From Candidatus Sulfopaludibacter sp. SbA3 (GTDB lineage Bacteria; Acidobacteriota; Terriglobia; 20CM-2-55-15): 5,999 nucleotides of DNA. The DNA lies in contig CAMAWS010000227.1 of the NCBI GenBank assembly GCA_945861845.1, positions 1 through 5,999 on the forward strand. Direction: 5' to 3'. Position numbers and translations under genes: made by a program. Numbering within the stretch: position 1 is the first letter of the stretch; the number at the start of each line of letters is the position of its first letter. This document shows positions 1-5,692 of this stretch, one piece after another. The notes beneath the pieces are model-generated. The model was not told the origin of the DNA. It ran no database searches and saw nothing but the letters and a program-made list of their open reading frames with translations.

Positions 1-83
1 AGGGCGACTTCAAACGCCGGATCTGAACCCGCAGACTGCTCAATCAAGCTAAGTCCCTCGAATCTCCACAAGTCTTAAAGTTT

Positions 84-113
84 TTGACGGGAGCGCCGAT
101 AAGACTGTTGAAT
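84..113 (+). promoter_or_regulatory. candidate sigma70-type promoter for the protease gene
   Basis: A TTGACG box (84-89) is followed after 18 bases by TTGAAT (108-113). These match five of six and four of six positions of the -35 and -10 consensus. Transcription would begin near base 120, exactly where the leader hairpin starts, leaving a leader of about 53 bases before the protease ATG. This rests on pattern matching only. Such matches occur by chance, and the promoter consensus in this lineage may differ. Confidence 0.3.
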
Positions 114-119
114 CCGAGG

Positions 120-154
120 GAACCGTCGAGTAGCTCGATGGGCTTTTTCGGTTC
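120..154 (+). promoter_or_regulatory. structured leader hairpin upstream of the protease
   Basis: GAACCG (120-125) can pair with CGGTTC (149-154), and directly inside it TCGAG (126-130) pairs with CTCGA (134-138) around a three-base loop. Together they make an 11-base-pair helix with a ten-base bulge on the 3' side (139-148) that contains five T. An alternative pairing of AGCTC (132-136) with GGGCT (140-144), followed by the T run, would resemble a weak terminator. The hairpin ends about nine bases before the ribosome-binding site. It could be an mRNA-stabilising 5' stem, a weak attenuator or the terminator of an upstream gene. I do not recognise a known riboswitch class. Confidence 0.35.
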
Positions 155-172
155 AATTGGAAAGAGGGAATT

Positions 173-1816
173 ATGAAACGTATCGTATTTCTGATGAGCT
201 TCTGCCTGTTGTTCGCTGGCGGGTTGTTTGGCAAGGACCACGCCAAGCTGGACCGGCACATTCGGGAAAAGTCTGCGAAGGGCAAGCAGAACGAGAAGAT
301 CACCGTCATTATTCAGCGAACGTCGCCGGCTGGGGTGGCGGACCTGGATGACATCAAAACCAAGGGTGGAAAGGTCAAGCGCCACATTGCGCGCATGAAG
401 ACCATCGTGGCGGAGATGACGGTGGCGCAAGTCGAGAAGATCAGCGACAACCCGATGGTTAAGCACATCTCGATGGATGAGCCGATCAAAGGCCATTCCG
501 GCGAGTCGAATGTGGTTTCCGGCGCGGTCCTGGCGACACAGACCTACGGCGTGACGGGCGCCAATATTGGTGTTGCCATAGTCGACAGCGGCATTGCACC
601 GCATCCGGACCTGGTCGTGGTGAAGTCGGTCGACTTCGTGGATCCCACCCGGAACGGCGGCTACGACGCCTACGGGCACGGAACACACGTTGCCGGCATT
701 GTGGCCGGTTCAGGCGCATCCTCGGGCGGCGCGCACAAGGGCGTTGCCCCTGGCGTGAAGCTTGTGGACTTGCGCGCACTGGGCGCCAACGGCGGCGGAT
801 ATAGCTCCGACGTTATTGCGGCCATCGACTGGGCCATCACCAACAAGAACGCGAACGACAACAATGGCCAGCCCCTGAACATTCGCGTGATCAATCTTTC
901 GTTGGGCCATCAGCCCTACGAGTCCACTGCGGACGATCCGCTTGCAACCATCTGCCGCCTGGCGGTACAGAATGGCATTGTTGTTGTCGTGTCGGCCGGC
1001 AATTACGGAAAAGATGTGAACGGCCACACCGTCTACGGGTCGATCACGAGTCCCGGTAATGAACCCATGGTGATCACCGTTGGAGCGATGAGCACGTTCG
1101 GAACCGACAGCCGGTTCGACGATGCCGTGGCCACCTACAGCTCGCGTGGTCCGACGATGGTCGAACACCGGATGAAGCCGGACCTGGCGGCTCCCGGATC
1201 CCACGTGGCAGCGACGCTGGCAGCGGGCTCCTTCCTGGCCGTGAGCCATCCCGAACTGCAAGTCGACGGTCCCTACATGATGCTCAGCGGCACCAGCATG
1301 GCGGCCCCTGTGGTTGCCGGCACCGTGGCGCTGATGCTCCAGCAGAATCCGGGCATGACGCCCAACACCGTTAAAGCGGCCCTGATGTACACCGCCGAAA
1401 AACGCAATGTATCGGCTTTCTCGGTCGGCGCCGGATACCTGAATGCGGCCGGAGCCGTCAACATGGCGGCCAACATCAATCCAGCCGCAGCCGTGGGCCA
1501 ATACTGGCTCCGGAACATGGGGTTCGACCTGAACTACTCCAACGTGATTGCCGGATCGCCGGCGGTCTGGGGAAAGACCATCGTCTGGGGTAAAGGCTAC
1601 ACTGGTAACGCTCTCTTCTACAACGCCCACGCCTGGGGGCAAACCATCGTCTGGGGCGACACGATCGTCTGGGATGAAACCATTGTCTGGGATGAAACCA
1701 TCGTCTGGGAAGACACGATCATCTTTGGCGAGACCCTTGTCTGGGACGAGACCATCGTCTGGGACGAGACTATCGTCTGGGATGAAACCATCGTCTGGGA
1801 TGAAGCGTTCTTCTAG
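173..1816 (+). CDS. secreted subtilisin-like serine protease (S8) with C-terminal TIVWDE repeats
   Basis: Predicted 547-residue secreted endopeptidase. The ATG at 173 is preceded by AGAGGG (163-168). Residues 1-20 form a Sec signal peptide (MKR, then a hydrophobic core). Residues about 42-105 resemble the I9 inhibitor propeptide that folds and then blocks subtilases. The S8 domain spans about 125-435. The catalytic triad is visible: Asp138 in VDSG, His169 in GHGTHVAG and Ser375 in GTSMAAP, with the oxyanion-hole Asn277 in SAGN. All key residues are present, so an active enzyme is expected after propeptide removal. The tail is unusual. After a VWGK-type lead-in (about 465-474) come nine uninterrupted six-residue units (491-544), mostly TIVWDE, and a final AFF. 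I recall similar TIVW-type tails on acidobacterial subtilases; their role is unknown to me. Family assignment is firm; substrate and fate of the tail are not. Confidence 0.96.
   Translation: MKRIVFLMSFCLLFAGGLFGKDHAKLDRHIREKSAKGKQNEKITVIIQRTSPAGVADLDDIKTKGGKVKRHIARMKTIVAEMTVAQVEKISDNPMVKHISMDEPIKGHSGESNVVSGAVLATQTYGVTGANIGVAIVDSGIAPHPDLVVVKSVDFVDPTRNGGYDAYGHGTHVAGIVAGSGASSGGAHKGVAPGVKLVDLRALGANGGGYSSDVIAAIDWAITNKNANDNNGQPLNIRVINLSLGHQPYESTADDPLATICRLAVQNGIVVVVSAGNYGKDVNGHTVYGSITSPGNEPMVITVGAMSTFGTDSRFDDAVATYSSRGPTMVEHRMKPDLAAPGSHVAATLAAGSFLAVSHPELQVDGPYMMLSGTSMAAPVVAGTVALMLQQNPGMTPNTVKAALMYTAEKRNVSAFSVGAGYLNAAGAVNMAANINPAAAVGQYWLRNMGFDLNYSNVIAGSPAVWGKTIVWGKGYTGNALFYNAHAWGQTIVWGDTIVWDETIVWDETIVWEDTIIFGETLVWDETIVWDETIVWDETIVWDEAFF
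1643..1804 (+). repeat. nine tandem 18-base units encoding TIVWDE-type hexapeptides
   Basis: Nine in-frame 18-base units start at 1643, 1661, 1679, 1697, 1715, 1733, 1751, 1769 and 1787. They encode TIVWGD, TIVWDE, TIVWDE, TIVWED, TIIFGE, TLVWDE and three more TIVWDE. The middle unit (TIIFGE) is the most diverged and lacks the Trp. Many differences are silent: GAT GAA alternates with GAC GAG, and the Thr codon is ACC, ACG or ACT. This suggests that the peptide is maintained. A strict alternation of beta-favouring residues with one Trp every six positions fits a repetitive beta structure, but that is inference. Confidence 0.93.
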
Positions 1817-1834
1817 GACCCACGGTAGCAACCC

Positions 1835-1853
1835 GGTGCGGGGAGTCCGCACC
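1835..1853 (+). terminator. terminator-like hairpin after the protease gene
   Basis: GGTGCGG (1835-1841) and CCGCACC (1847-1853) form a perfect seven-base-pair GC-rich stem with a five-base loop, 18 bases after the protease stop codon. The following bases (TTGCCCTTCT) are pyrimidine-rich but have no clean T run, so it is an imperfect intrinsic terminator. It probably separates the protease from the membrane-protein gene. Confidence 0.55.
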
Positions 1854-1911
1854 TTGCCCTTCTGATCTGGTTACCTGGTTTTGATGGCTTATCTTTAGAC
1901 ACGGAGCGGTT

Positions 1912-2616
1912 GTGATTCAGCAAATATTCAAATTCAGCGTTCTTCCTCTCAAAGCGCGGGTGGCAATTGCGATGTTTGCCATCTGCGGTGCGAGCGCGCT
2001 GGTGTGGGCCGCGCCCTCGCAATCTATCTCATCCCCGGTACGGTTCCTGTTCCTTCTTGCCCTGGCTGTGGGAACCGCTCACAAAAAATTCCATCTTTAT
2101 AGGAACTCTTCGATTTCATTCCTGACTTCCGTGACGCTGCTGTCCGTACTTATAGCCAGTACTGCTGAGACACTCCTGATTGCGGTCTGCGGCGTTGCCG
2201 TGCAAACCTACTTTCCATCCCGAAGACTCGTGCCGCACCGAATGATCTTTAATCTCGGCATGATTTCCGTCACCGTTGCGGCCTCCTGCTGGATTTATGC
2301 CTTCTGTATGTCGCTCTCACAGGGAGGCACACCCAATCAGCTAATCGCCGTGATCGCGGCCTCATCGGTCTACTTTCTGGGAAATACGGTTTTTGTTTCG
2401 CTCATGATCGCCCTGACGAAGAATCAGAGCGTGTGGCGGCTGTGGCTGGACCACTTTGCCCCCAGCGCTCCCTCGTTCATGATCGCGGGACTGCTATCTC
2501 TGCTGGTTTCGCAAACGATGATGCGGCTGCCGGAAACCGTGGTTCTGGTCCTGATCCTTCCTGTCGTGATCGGCAGCTACTATTACTCCGTGCGCCTCGT
2601 CCGGTCGCCGGGTTAG
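1912..2616 (+). CDS. multi-pass membrane protein resembling an orphan sensor (MASE-like) domain
   Basis: Predicted 234-residue inner-membrane protein, starting with GTG at 1912 and supported by GGAG (1903-1906) five bases upstream. It has about seven hydrophobic segments, near residues 16-34, 43-58, 69-83, 86-101, 113-134, 144-168 and 186-225 (the last probably two). The LPLKAR opening, the IFN motif at 112-114, YFLGNT at 154-159 and the final YYYSVRLV match my memory of the N-terminal membrane module of acidobacterial HD-GYP or GGDEF proteins. In those, a cytoplasmic linker and a catalytic domain follow directly. Here the frame stops at RSPG just after the last membrane segment, and I see no output domain in any frame downstream. 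It could be a standalone sensor or a truncated remnant. Function is unproven; the membrane topology is clear, the family link moderate. Confidence 0.85.
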   Translation: MIQQIFKFSVLPLKARVAIAMFAICGASALVWAAPSQSISSPVRFLFLLALAVGTAHKKFHLYRNSSISFLTSVTLLSVLIASTAETLLIAVCGVAVQTYFPSRRLVPHRMIFNLGMISVTVAASCWIYAFCMSLSQGGTPNQLIAVIAASSVYFLGNTVFVSLMIALTKNQSVWRLWLDHFAPSAPSFMIAGLLSLLVSQTMMRLPETVVLVLILPVVIGSYYYSVRLVRSPG

Positions 2617-2670
2617 GCGGCGTCCTCCCGGCCCGGCTTGATGGATTGTCAGGTCTTCTCTCGGGTTCTC

Positions 2671-2716
2671 TAATTCCGGGGGACGCACAAATCACGGAAT
2701 TACGGTTCAATAACCG
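2671..2716. repeat. REP-like pair of hairpins upstream of the SMP-30 gene
   Basis: TAATTCCG (2671-2678) is perfectly repeated in inverse as CGGAATTA (2695-2702) around a 16-base loop that contains GGGGACGCAC. Directly after it, CGGTT (2703-2707) pairs with AACCG (2712-2716) around CAAT. The left half, ATTCCGGGGGACGCAC, resembles ATTCTGGGGACAGAC in the larger palindrome at 3838. Both recall the GGGGAC cores of repetitive extragenic palindromes linked to IS200-like (RAYT) transposases; that link is recollection. It lies 54 bases after the membrane-protein stop and could also act as a terminator, although no T run follows. Confidence 0.55.
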
Positions 2717-2795
2717 ATAATCCGCCTCGCCTACAGCCTTTCTGATGCAGCCTTGTCCAACGCGAGATGGTTCTATATCCTGTGTGCCTGTTGTC

Positions 2796-3827
2796 ATGAA
2801 ACGTAGCCTGATTTTCTTTGGGTTGTTCCTGCTGGCCTGGTCTGGCCGGATCCTCGCGCAGTCGCCGGCGCAGAAGGTCCAAACGGTTACCGTCGGCATT
2901 CCCGGGGTCGTCCAACGCGGGGCCACGATTGAGCTTGTGAAGGACGGGCTGGCCGGCGCCGACGATCCGATCGGTCTTCCTGACGGCAGTCTTCTCTTCA
3001 CGGAACCGAACGCGAATCGCGTCTCGAAGCTCGGCAATGACAATCGAATCACGACGTTCATCGAGAAGACGAATGCCGGTCTGGGAATGTCGATGGATTC
3101 GCAGGGACGCCTCATTCAGGCGCAATCCGCGGACGGCCAGACAAAGATCGCGGTGATTTTTCCGCGCGGCAGCGAACGAGTCATTGGAGACAACTATAAT
3201 GGCCGGCCTTTCAGCCGCCCGAACGACCTCATCGTGGACAGGAAAGGCGGCGTGTACGTGACGGACCCGGGCCTTACCGGAACGAACGTTCAGCAAATGC
3301 AGCAGGCGCAGGGTGGGAAGCCGCTCGCTCCGCGGTTGCCGCCGGCCGTGTACTACATTCCTGCCAGCCCTGCCGGAGGCGAGCCGGTTCGGATTGCGGA
3401 TGGGATCGAACGTCCCAATGGAATCACGCTCAGTCCGGACGAACGGACGTTGTATGTGAACAACACCAACGGAATCTACATGCTCGCATTCGACGTTCAG
3501 CCCGATGGTACCGTGCGCAACCGCCGAAACATCGGGCCGTTCGAAGGACGGAGTCAAACACCCAACGGCATTCCCGGCATCATGACAGGCGCCGACGGCT
3601 TGACAATCGACGCCGCCGGCCGCCTCTACGCCGTCACATCGGCGGGCATTGAGATCTTCACGCCTGAGGGCAAGCCTCTCGGCGTCATTCGCATGTCGTG
3701 TGGAGGAATGGATTGCCAGGGCCTCGCTTTTGCCGGACCGGAGAAACGGACGCTTTACATTGCGGGACGGGGTTCGCTCTGGAAGATTGAAATGCTTGCC
3801 AAAGGATTCACCGGACGAGCAAAGTAG
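2796..3827 (+). CDS. exported SMP-30/gluconolactonase/LRE-family beta-propeller
   Basis: Predicted 343-residue periplasmic or secreted protein of the SMP-30/gluconolactonase family, six-bladed propellers that bind one divalent metal and usually hydrolyse sugar lactones. I chose the ATG at 2796 because it opens a proper signal peptide (MKRSLIFFGLFLLAWSG, likely cut after ILA at about 21). An in-frame ATG at 2745 would add 17 polar residues in front of it. Neither start has a clear Shine-Dalgarno. Candidate metal ligands appear in the family order: Glu70 in FTEPN, Asn143 in RPNDLIVD, Asn208 in RPNGITLSPD and Asp267 in GADGLTID. Blade repeats such as DGSLLFTE, GGVYVTDPG and GRLYAVTS are spread through the chain. 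The loop at 162-184 (Gln-rich, then Pro-rich) looks longer than usual. The substrate is unknown; a lactone is likely but other esters are possible. The esterase follows on the same strand, 132 bases downstream, across a palindromic element. Confidence 0.9.
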   Translation: MKRSLIFFGLFLLAWSGRILAQSPAQKVQTVTVGIPGVVQRGATIELVKDGLAGADDPIGLPDGSLLFTEPNANRVSKLGNDNRITTFIEKTNAGLGMSMDSQGRLIQAQSADGQTKIAVIFPRGSERVIGDNYNGRPFSRPNDLIVDRKGGVYVTDPGLTGTNVQQMQQAQGGKPLAPRLPPAVYYIPASPAGGEPVRIADGIERPNGITLSPDERTLYVNNTNGIYMLAFDVQPDGTVRNRRNIGPFEGRSQTPNGIPGIMTGADGLTIDAAGRLYAVTSAGIEIFTPEGKPLGVIRMSCGGMDCQGLAFAGPEKRTLYIAGRGSLWKIEMLAKGFTGRAK

Positions 3828-3837
3828 TTGGGTTTGT

Positions 3838-3945
3838 ATTCTGGGGACAGACTCCGAAATGCCGAGCGGGCATTCGAATCTTCCGGAAACTGGGTTGCGA
3901 GCGCAATTGGTTTCCGGGAAGTAATCCGGAGTCTGTCCCCAGAAT
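3838..3945. repeat. REPIN-like palindromic element (19-base perfect arms, nested hairpins)
   Basis: ATTCTGGGGACAGACTCCG (3838-3856) recurs as its exact reverse complement at 3927-3945. With one mismatch the arms extend to 3834-3856 and 3927-3949. Inside are two further hairpins. AATGCC (3858-3863) pairs with GGCATT (3869-3874). CCGGAAAC (3883-3890) pairs with GTTTCCGG (3910-3917) and encloses TTGC (3895-3898) with GCAA (3903-3906). The whole folds into a compact branched structure on either strand. Two inverted REP-type arms enclosing a short structured spacer fit a REPIN, a non-autonomous element mobilised by RAYT transposases. No transposase gene lies in the window. It starts 11 bases after the SMP-30 stop codon and ends 14 bases before the esterase start. 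Confidence 0.85.
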
Positions 3946-3947
3946 CC

Positions 3948-3953
3948 AAGGAG
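3948..3953 (+). promoter_or_regulatory. strong ribosome-binding site that fixes the esterase start
   Basis: AAGGAG lies six bases before the ATG at 3960, an ideal Shine-Dalgarno. It sets the esterase start there and not at upstream in-frame codons. Its first two bases overlap the one-mismatch extension of the palindrome's right arm (to 3949). Confidence 0.85.
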
Positions 3954-3959
3954 ACATTG

Positions 3960-5615
3960 ATGAAACGGAGAATGACTCAATGCTTGCTCGGTATAGCCCT
4001 GGCTGCTGGCTTGGTCGGTTTGCGCGGAGAGGGGAGCCTGTCGGCTCAAAGCGCCGTGTCGGCGGAGACGGCTGCCCAGCGATGCCAGGCTCTGCTGGGT
4101 AGGCTGCTGCCCTCCGCTTTAATCGGCTTGCCGACCAACGGAGGTGTTGTTGTGTCGGCATCATTAGTCATGGCGGGTGATTCTGGAAATCGGAACGGAG
4201 AATTCTGCAGAGTCCTGGGAGCCATTCGGCCCGTAGACCCGACGGCTCCAGACATTCACTTCGAAGTCAACTTGCCCACCAACTGGAACAACCGCTCATT
4301 GCAGATGGGCGGCGGTGGCTTCGACGGTTCGGTGGTCACCGGGCTCGGCGGCGCGGCCAATCAAATCGCCTCTGCTCCAACACCGCTTGCTCAGGGCTAC
4401 GTCACGATGGGCAGCGATTCCGGTCATGAAGGAAGCGGCTTCGACGGTTCGTTCGCCCTGAATGATGAAGCGCTGGCGAACTTCGGACGGCTTCAGGTAA
4501 AGAAAACCCATGACGCCGCCAGGTTTCTGATGAAGGAGTACTACGGCTCGCTGCCCAGGCACTCATACTTTGCCGGCGGATCTCAGGGCGGCCACGAGGC
4601 CCTCATTGCGGCCCAGAAATATCCTGAGGATTACGATGGCGTGATCTCTCAGTATCCCGCCTACAACATCATGCTGATGCACCTCGGTTCCAACTACTTC
4701 GCAAAAGCTCTTTATGGGAAGGGTGGTGCGGCATGGATTAATCCGAACAAAGTGAAAAGCCTGGTGGCCTCTGTATACAGTGCATGCGACGGACTCGACG
4801 GAGCGGCAGACGGAATCATCAGCAACGTGCCCGCCTGCAACAAGGCATTTACGATCGACACTGTTAAGACGAAATTGCGCTGTCCCGGAGGTAACGATTC
4901 CGGCGACACGTGCCTGTCGGAGGCACAAATCGAAACGGTGGAGGCCCTGAATTCACCATTCAGTCTCGGGTTTCCGACCGACAGCGGGTTGACCACGTAT
5001 CCCAGGTGGCCGATTCTGGAAGGCGCCAGGTTTCTTGTTAACACTCTCGGCGATAAGGCCAGGCCCTCGGTACCACCTGCCGCCGGCGACGCGTTTCAGT
5101 ACAAACCGTCGGATGCAACGATACGGTACCTCATCACGAGGAACCTGACGCTCGATACGCTGACCTTCGATCCAAATGCATGGGCCGCCCGGATCGTGGA
5201 GATCTCCGGCATCATCGACACGAACAGCGTCGATCTCACCCCGTTCATGAACAAAGGAGGCAAGCTCATTCTCATGGTTGGAGCAATCGACGATTCCATA
5301 ACGCCGCACAACACGCTGGATTACTACAACCGTCTTGTTGCGAAATTTGGACAGGCGGCGCTGGATTCCTTTACCCGTTTCTATTACATCCCGGGCTTTG
5401 GACATGGAAATGGCGTGTTCAACGCAAAATTTGATTCCCTGGCAGCCCTCGACGCGTGGGTCGACAAGGGAGTCGCGCCAGGTACGCTCACCGCAACCGA
5501 CGCCAATCCCGTCAGTAACGGCCGAACCCGGCCACTATGTGCTTATCCCGGGTGGCCGAAGTACGAAGGCTCAGGAGATGTGAACCTTGCTGCAAGCTTC
5601 AAGTGCGCGCAGTGA
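3960..5615 (+). CDS. secreted tannase/feruloyl esterase-family alpha/beta hydrolase lacking the active-site disulfide
   Basis: Predicted 551-residue secreted serine esterase of the tannase family (fungal tannase, feruloyl esterase B, MHETase), which cleaves esters of aromatic acids. The ATG at 3960 has a strong ribosome-binding site and opens a signal peptide (MKRRMTQ, hydrophobic core 8-22, likely cut after LSA at 29). The nucleophile is Ser208 in AGGSQGGHEA, the probable acid is Asp445 in GAIDDSITP, and the base is His482 in GFGHGNG. A lid of roughly 235-425 carries a Ca2+ loop, CDGLDGAADGIISN (276-289), with Asp277, Asp280 and Asp284. Cysteines 42/83, 276/293, 308/318 and 527/549 fit four family disulfides. 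The fifth, linking the residues next to the catalytic Ser and His, is absent: both positions are Gly (207 and 483). Length is slightly below MHETase. An aromatic ester substrate is likely but not determinable. The SMP-30 gene lies upstream. Confidence 0.93.
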   Translation: MKRRMTQCLLGIALAAGLVGLRGEGSLSAQSAVSAETAAQRCQALLGRLLPSALIGLPTNGGVVVSASLVMAGDSGNRNGEFCRVLGAIRPVDPTAPDIHFEVNLPTNWNNRSLQMGGGGFDGSVVTGLGGAANQIASAPTPLAQGYVTMGSDSGHEGSGFDGSFALNDEALANFGRLQVKKTHDAARFLMKEYYGSLPRHSYFAGGSQGGHEALIAAQKYPEDYDGVISQYPAYNIMLMHLGSNYFAKALYGKGGAAWINPNKVKSLVASVYSACDGLDGAADGIISNVPACNKAFTIDTVKTKLRCPGGNDSGDTCLSEAQIETVEALNSPFSLGFPTDSGLTTYPRWPILEGARFLVNTLGDKARPSVPPAAGDAFQYKPSDATIRYLITRNLTLDTLTFDPNAWAARIVEISGIIDTNSVDLTPFMNKGGKLILMVGAIDDSITPHNTLDYYNRLVAKFGQAALDSFTRFYYIPGFGHGNGVFNAKFDSLAALDAWVDKGVAPGTLTATDANPVSNGRTRPLCAYPGWPKYEGSGDVNLAASFKCAQ

Positions 5616-5645
5616 ATCGAACCGATCGGGCTAATTTTCAGTCTC

Positions 5646-5673
5646 CTGAAGAATAGTCTCGACTTTTCTTCAG
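5646..5673. repeat. 28-base near-perfect palindrome upstream of the ATPase gene
   Basis: CTGAAGAA (5646-5653) pairs with TTCTTCAG (5666-5673). Inside it AGTC (5655-5658) pairs with GACT (5661-5664) around TC. The only mismatch is T5654 opposite T5665. It lies 31 bases after the esterase stop and 20 bases before the ATPase start. It could terminate esterase transcription, although no T run follows, or serve as a dyad operator for the ATPase promoter it overlaps. Confidence 0.7.
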
Positions 5674-5686
5674 CCCACATTAGAAT
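5659..5686 (+). promoter_or_regulatory. candidate promoter for a leaderless ATPase transcript
   Basis: TCGACT (5659-5664) and TAGAAT (5681-5686), 16 bases apart, match four of six and five of six consensus positions. The -10 box ends seven bases before the ATG at 5693, so transcription would start at or next to the start codon. That fits the absence of a Shine-Dalgarno there. The -35 box lies inside the 28-base palindrome, so a dimeric repressor bound there could block it. Based on sequence pattern only. Confidence 0.35.
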
Positions 5687-5692
5687 CGACAA

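Noticed and set aside
1..52. C-terminal tail of an upstream gene
   Set aside because: Short open stretches end at 26 in frame 3 and at 52 in frame 2, but both are too short to recognise or to choose between.
120..154. Known riboswitch (cyclic-di-GMP, fluoride or similar)
   Set aside because: I could not find the conserved core of any class I know; only plain inverted repeats are visible.
1643..1804. CRISPR array or non-coding satellite
   Set aside because: The 18-base units are contiguous without spacers and stay in frame inside the protease.
710..1852. Long minus-strand open frame (380 residues) with FIPDDG-type repeats
   Set aside because: Its repeat is simply the antisense reading of the protease TIVWDE units, and the + strand frame has an intact S8 triad and signal peptide. 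It is a shadow of GC-rich coding DNA.
2745..2795. Starting the SMP-30 protein at the ATG at 2745
   Set aside because: The added residues (MQPCPTRDGSISCVPVV) precede the MKR signal-peptide start and are not signal-like; no ribosome-binding site supports 2745. The choice is not certain, since 2796 also lacks one.
3828..3959. Extending the esterase to an in-frame TTG at 3828
   Set aside because: It would put 44 residues encoded by the palindromic element in front of a proper signal peptide, and the AAGGAG at 3948-3953 clearly serves the ATG at 3960.
2700..4049. Minus-strand open frame of 449 residues across the SMP-30 gene
   Set aside because: Its composition is Arg/Ala/Gly-rich without recognisable motifs, it lies antisense to a clear SMP-30 protein, and it runs through the palindromic element.
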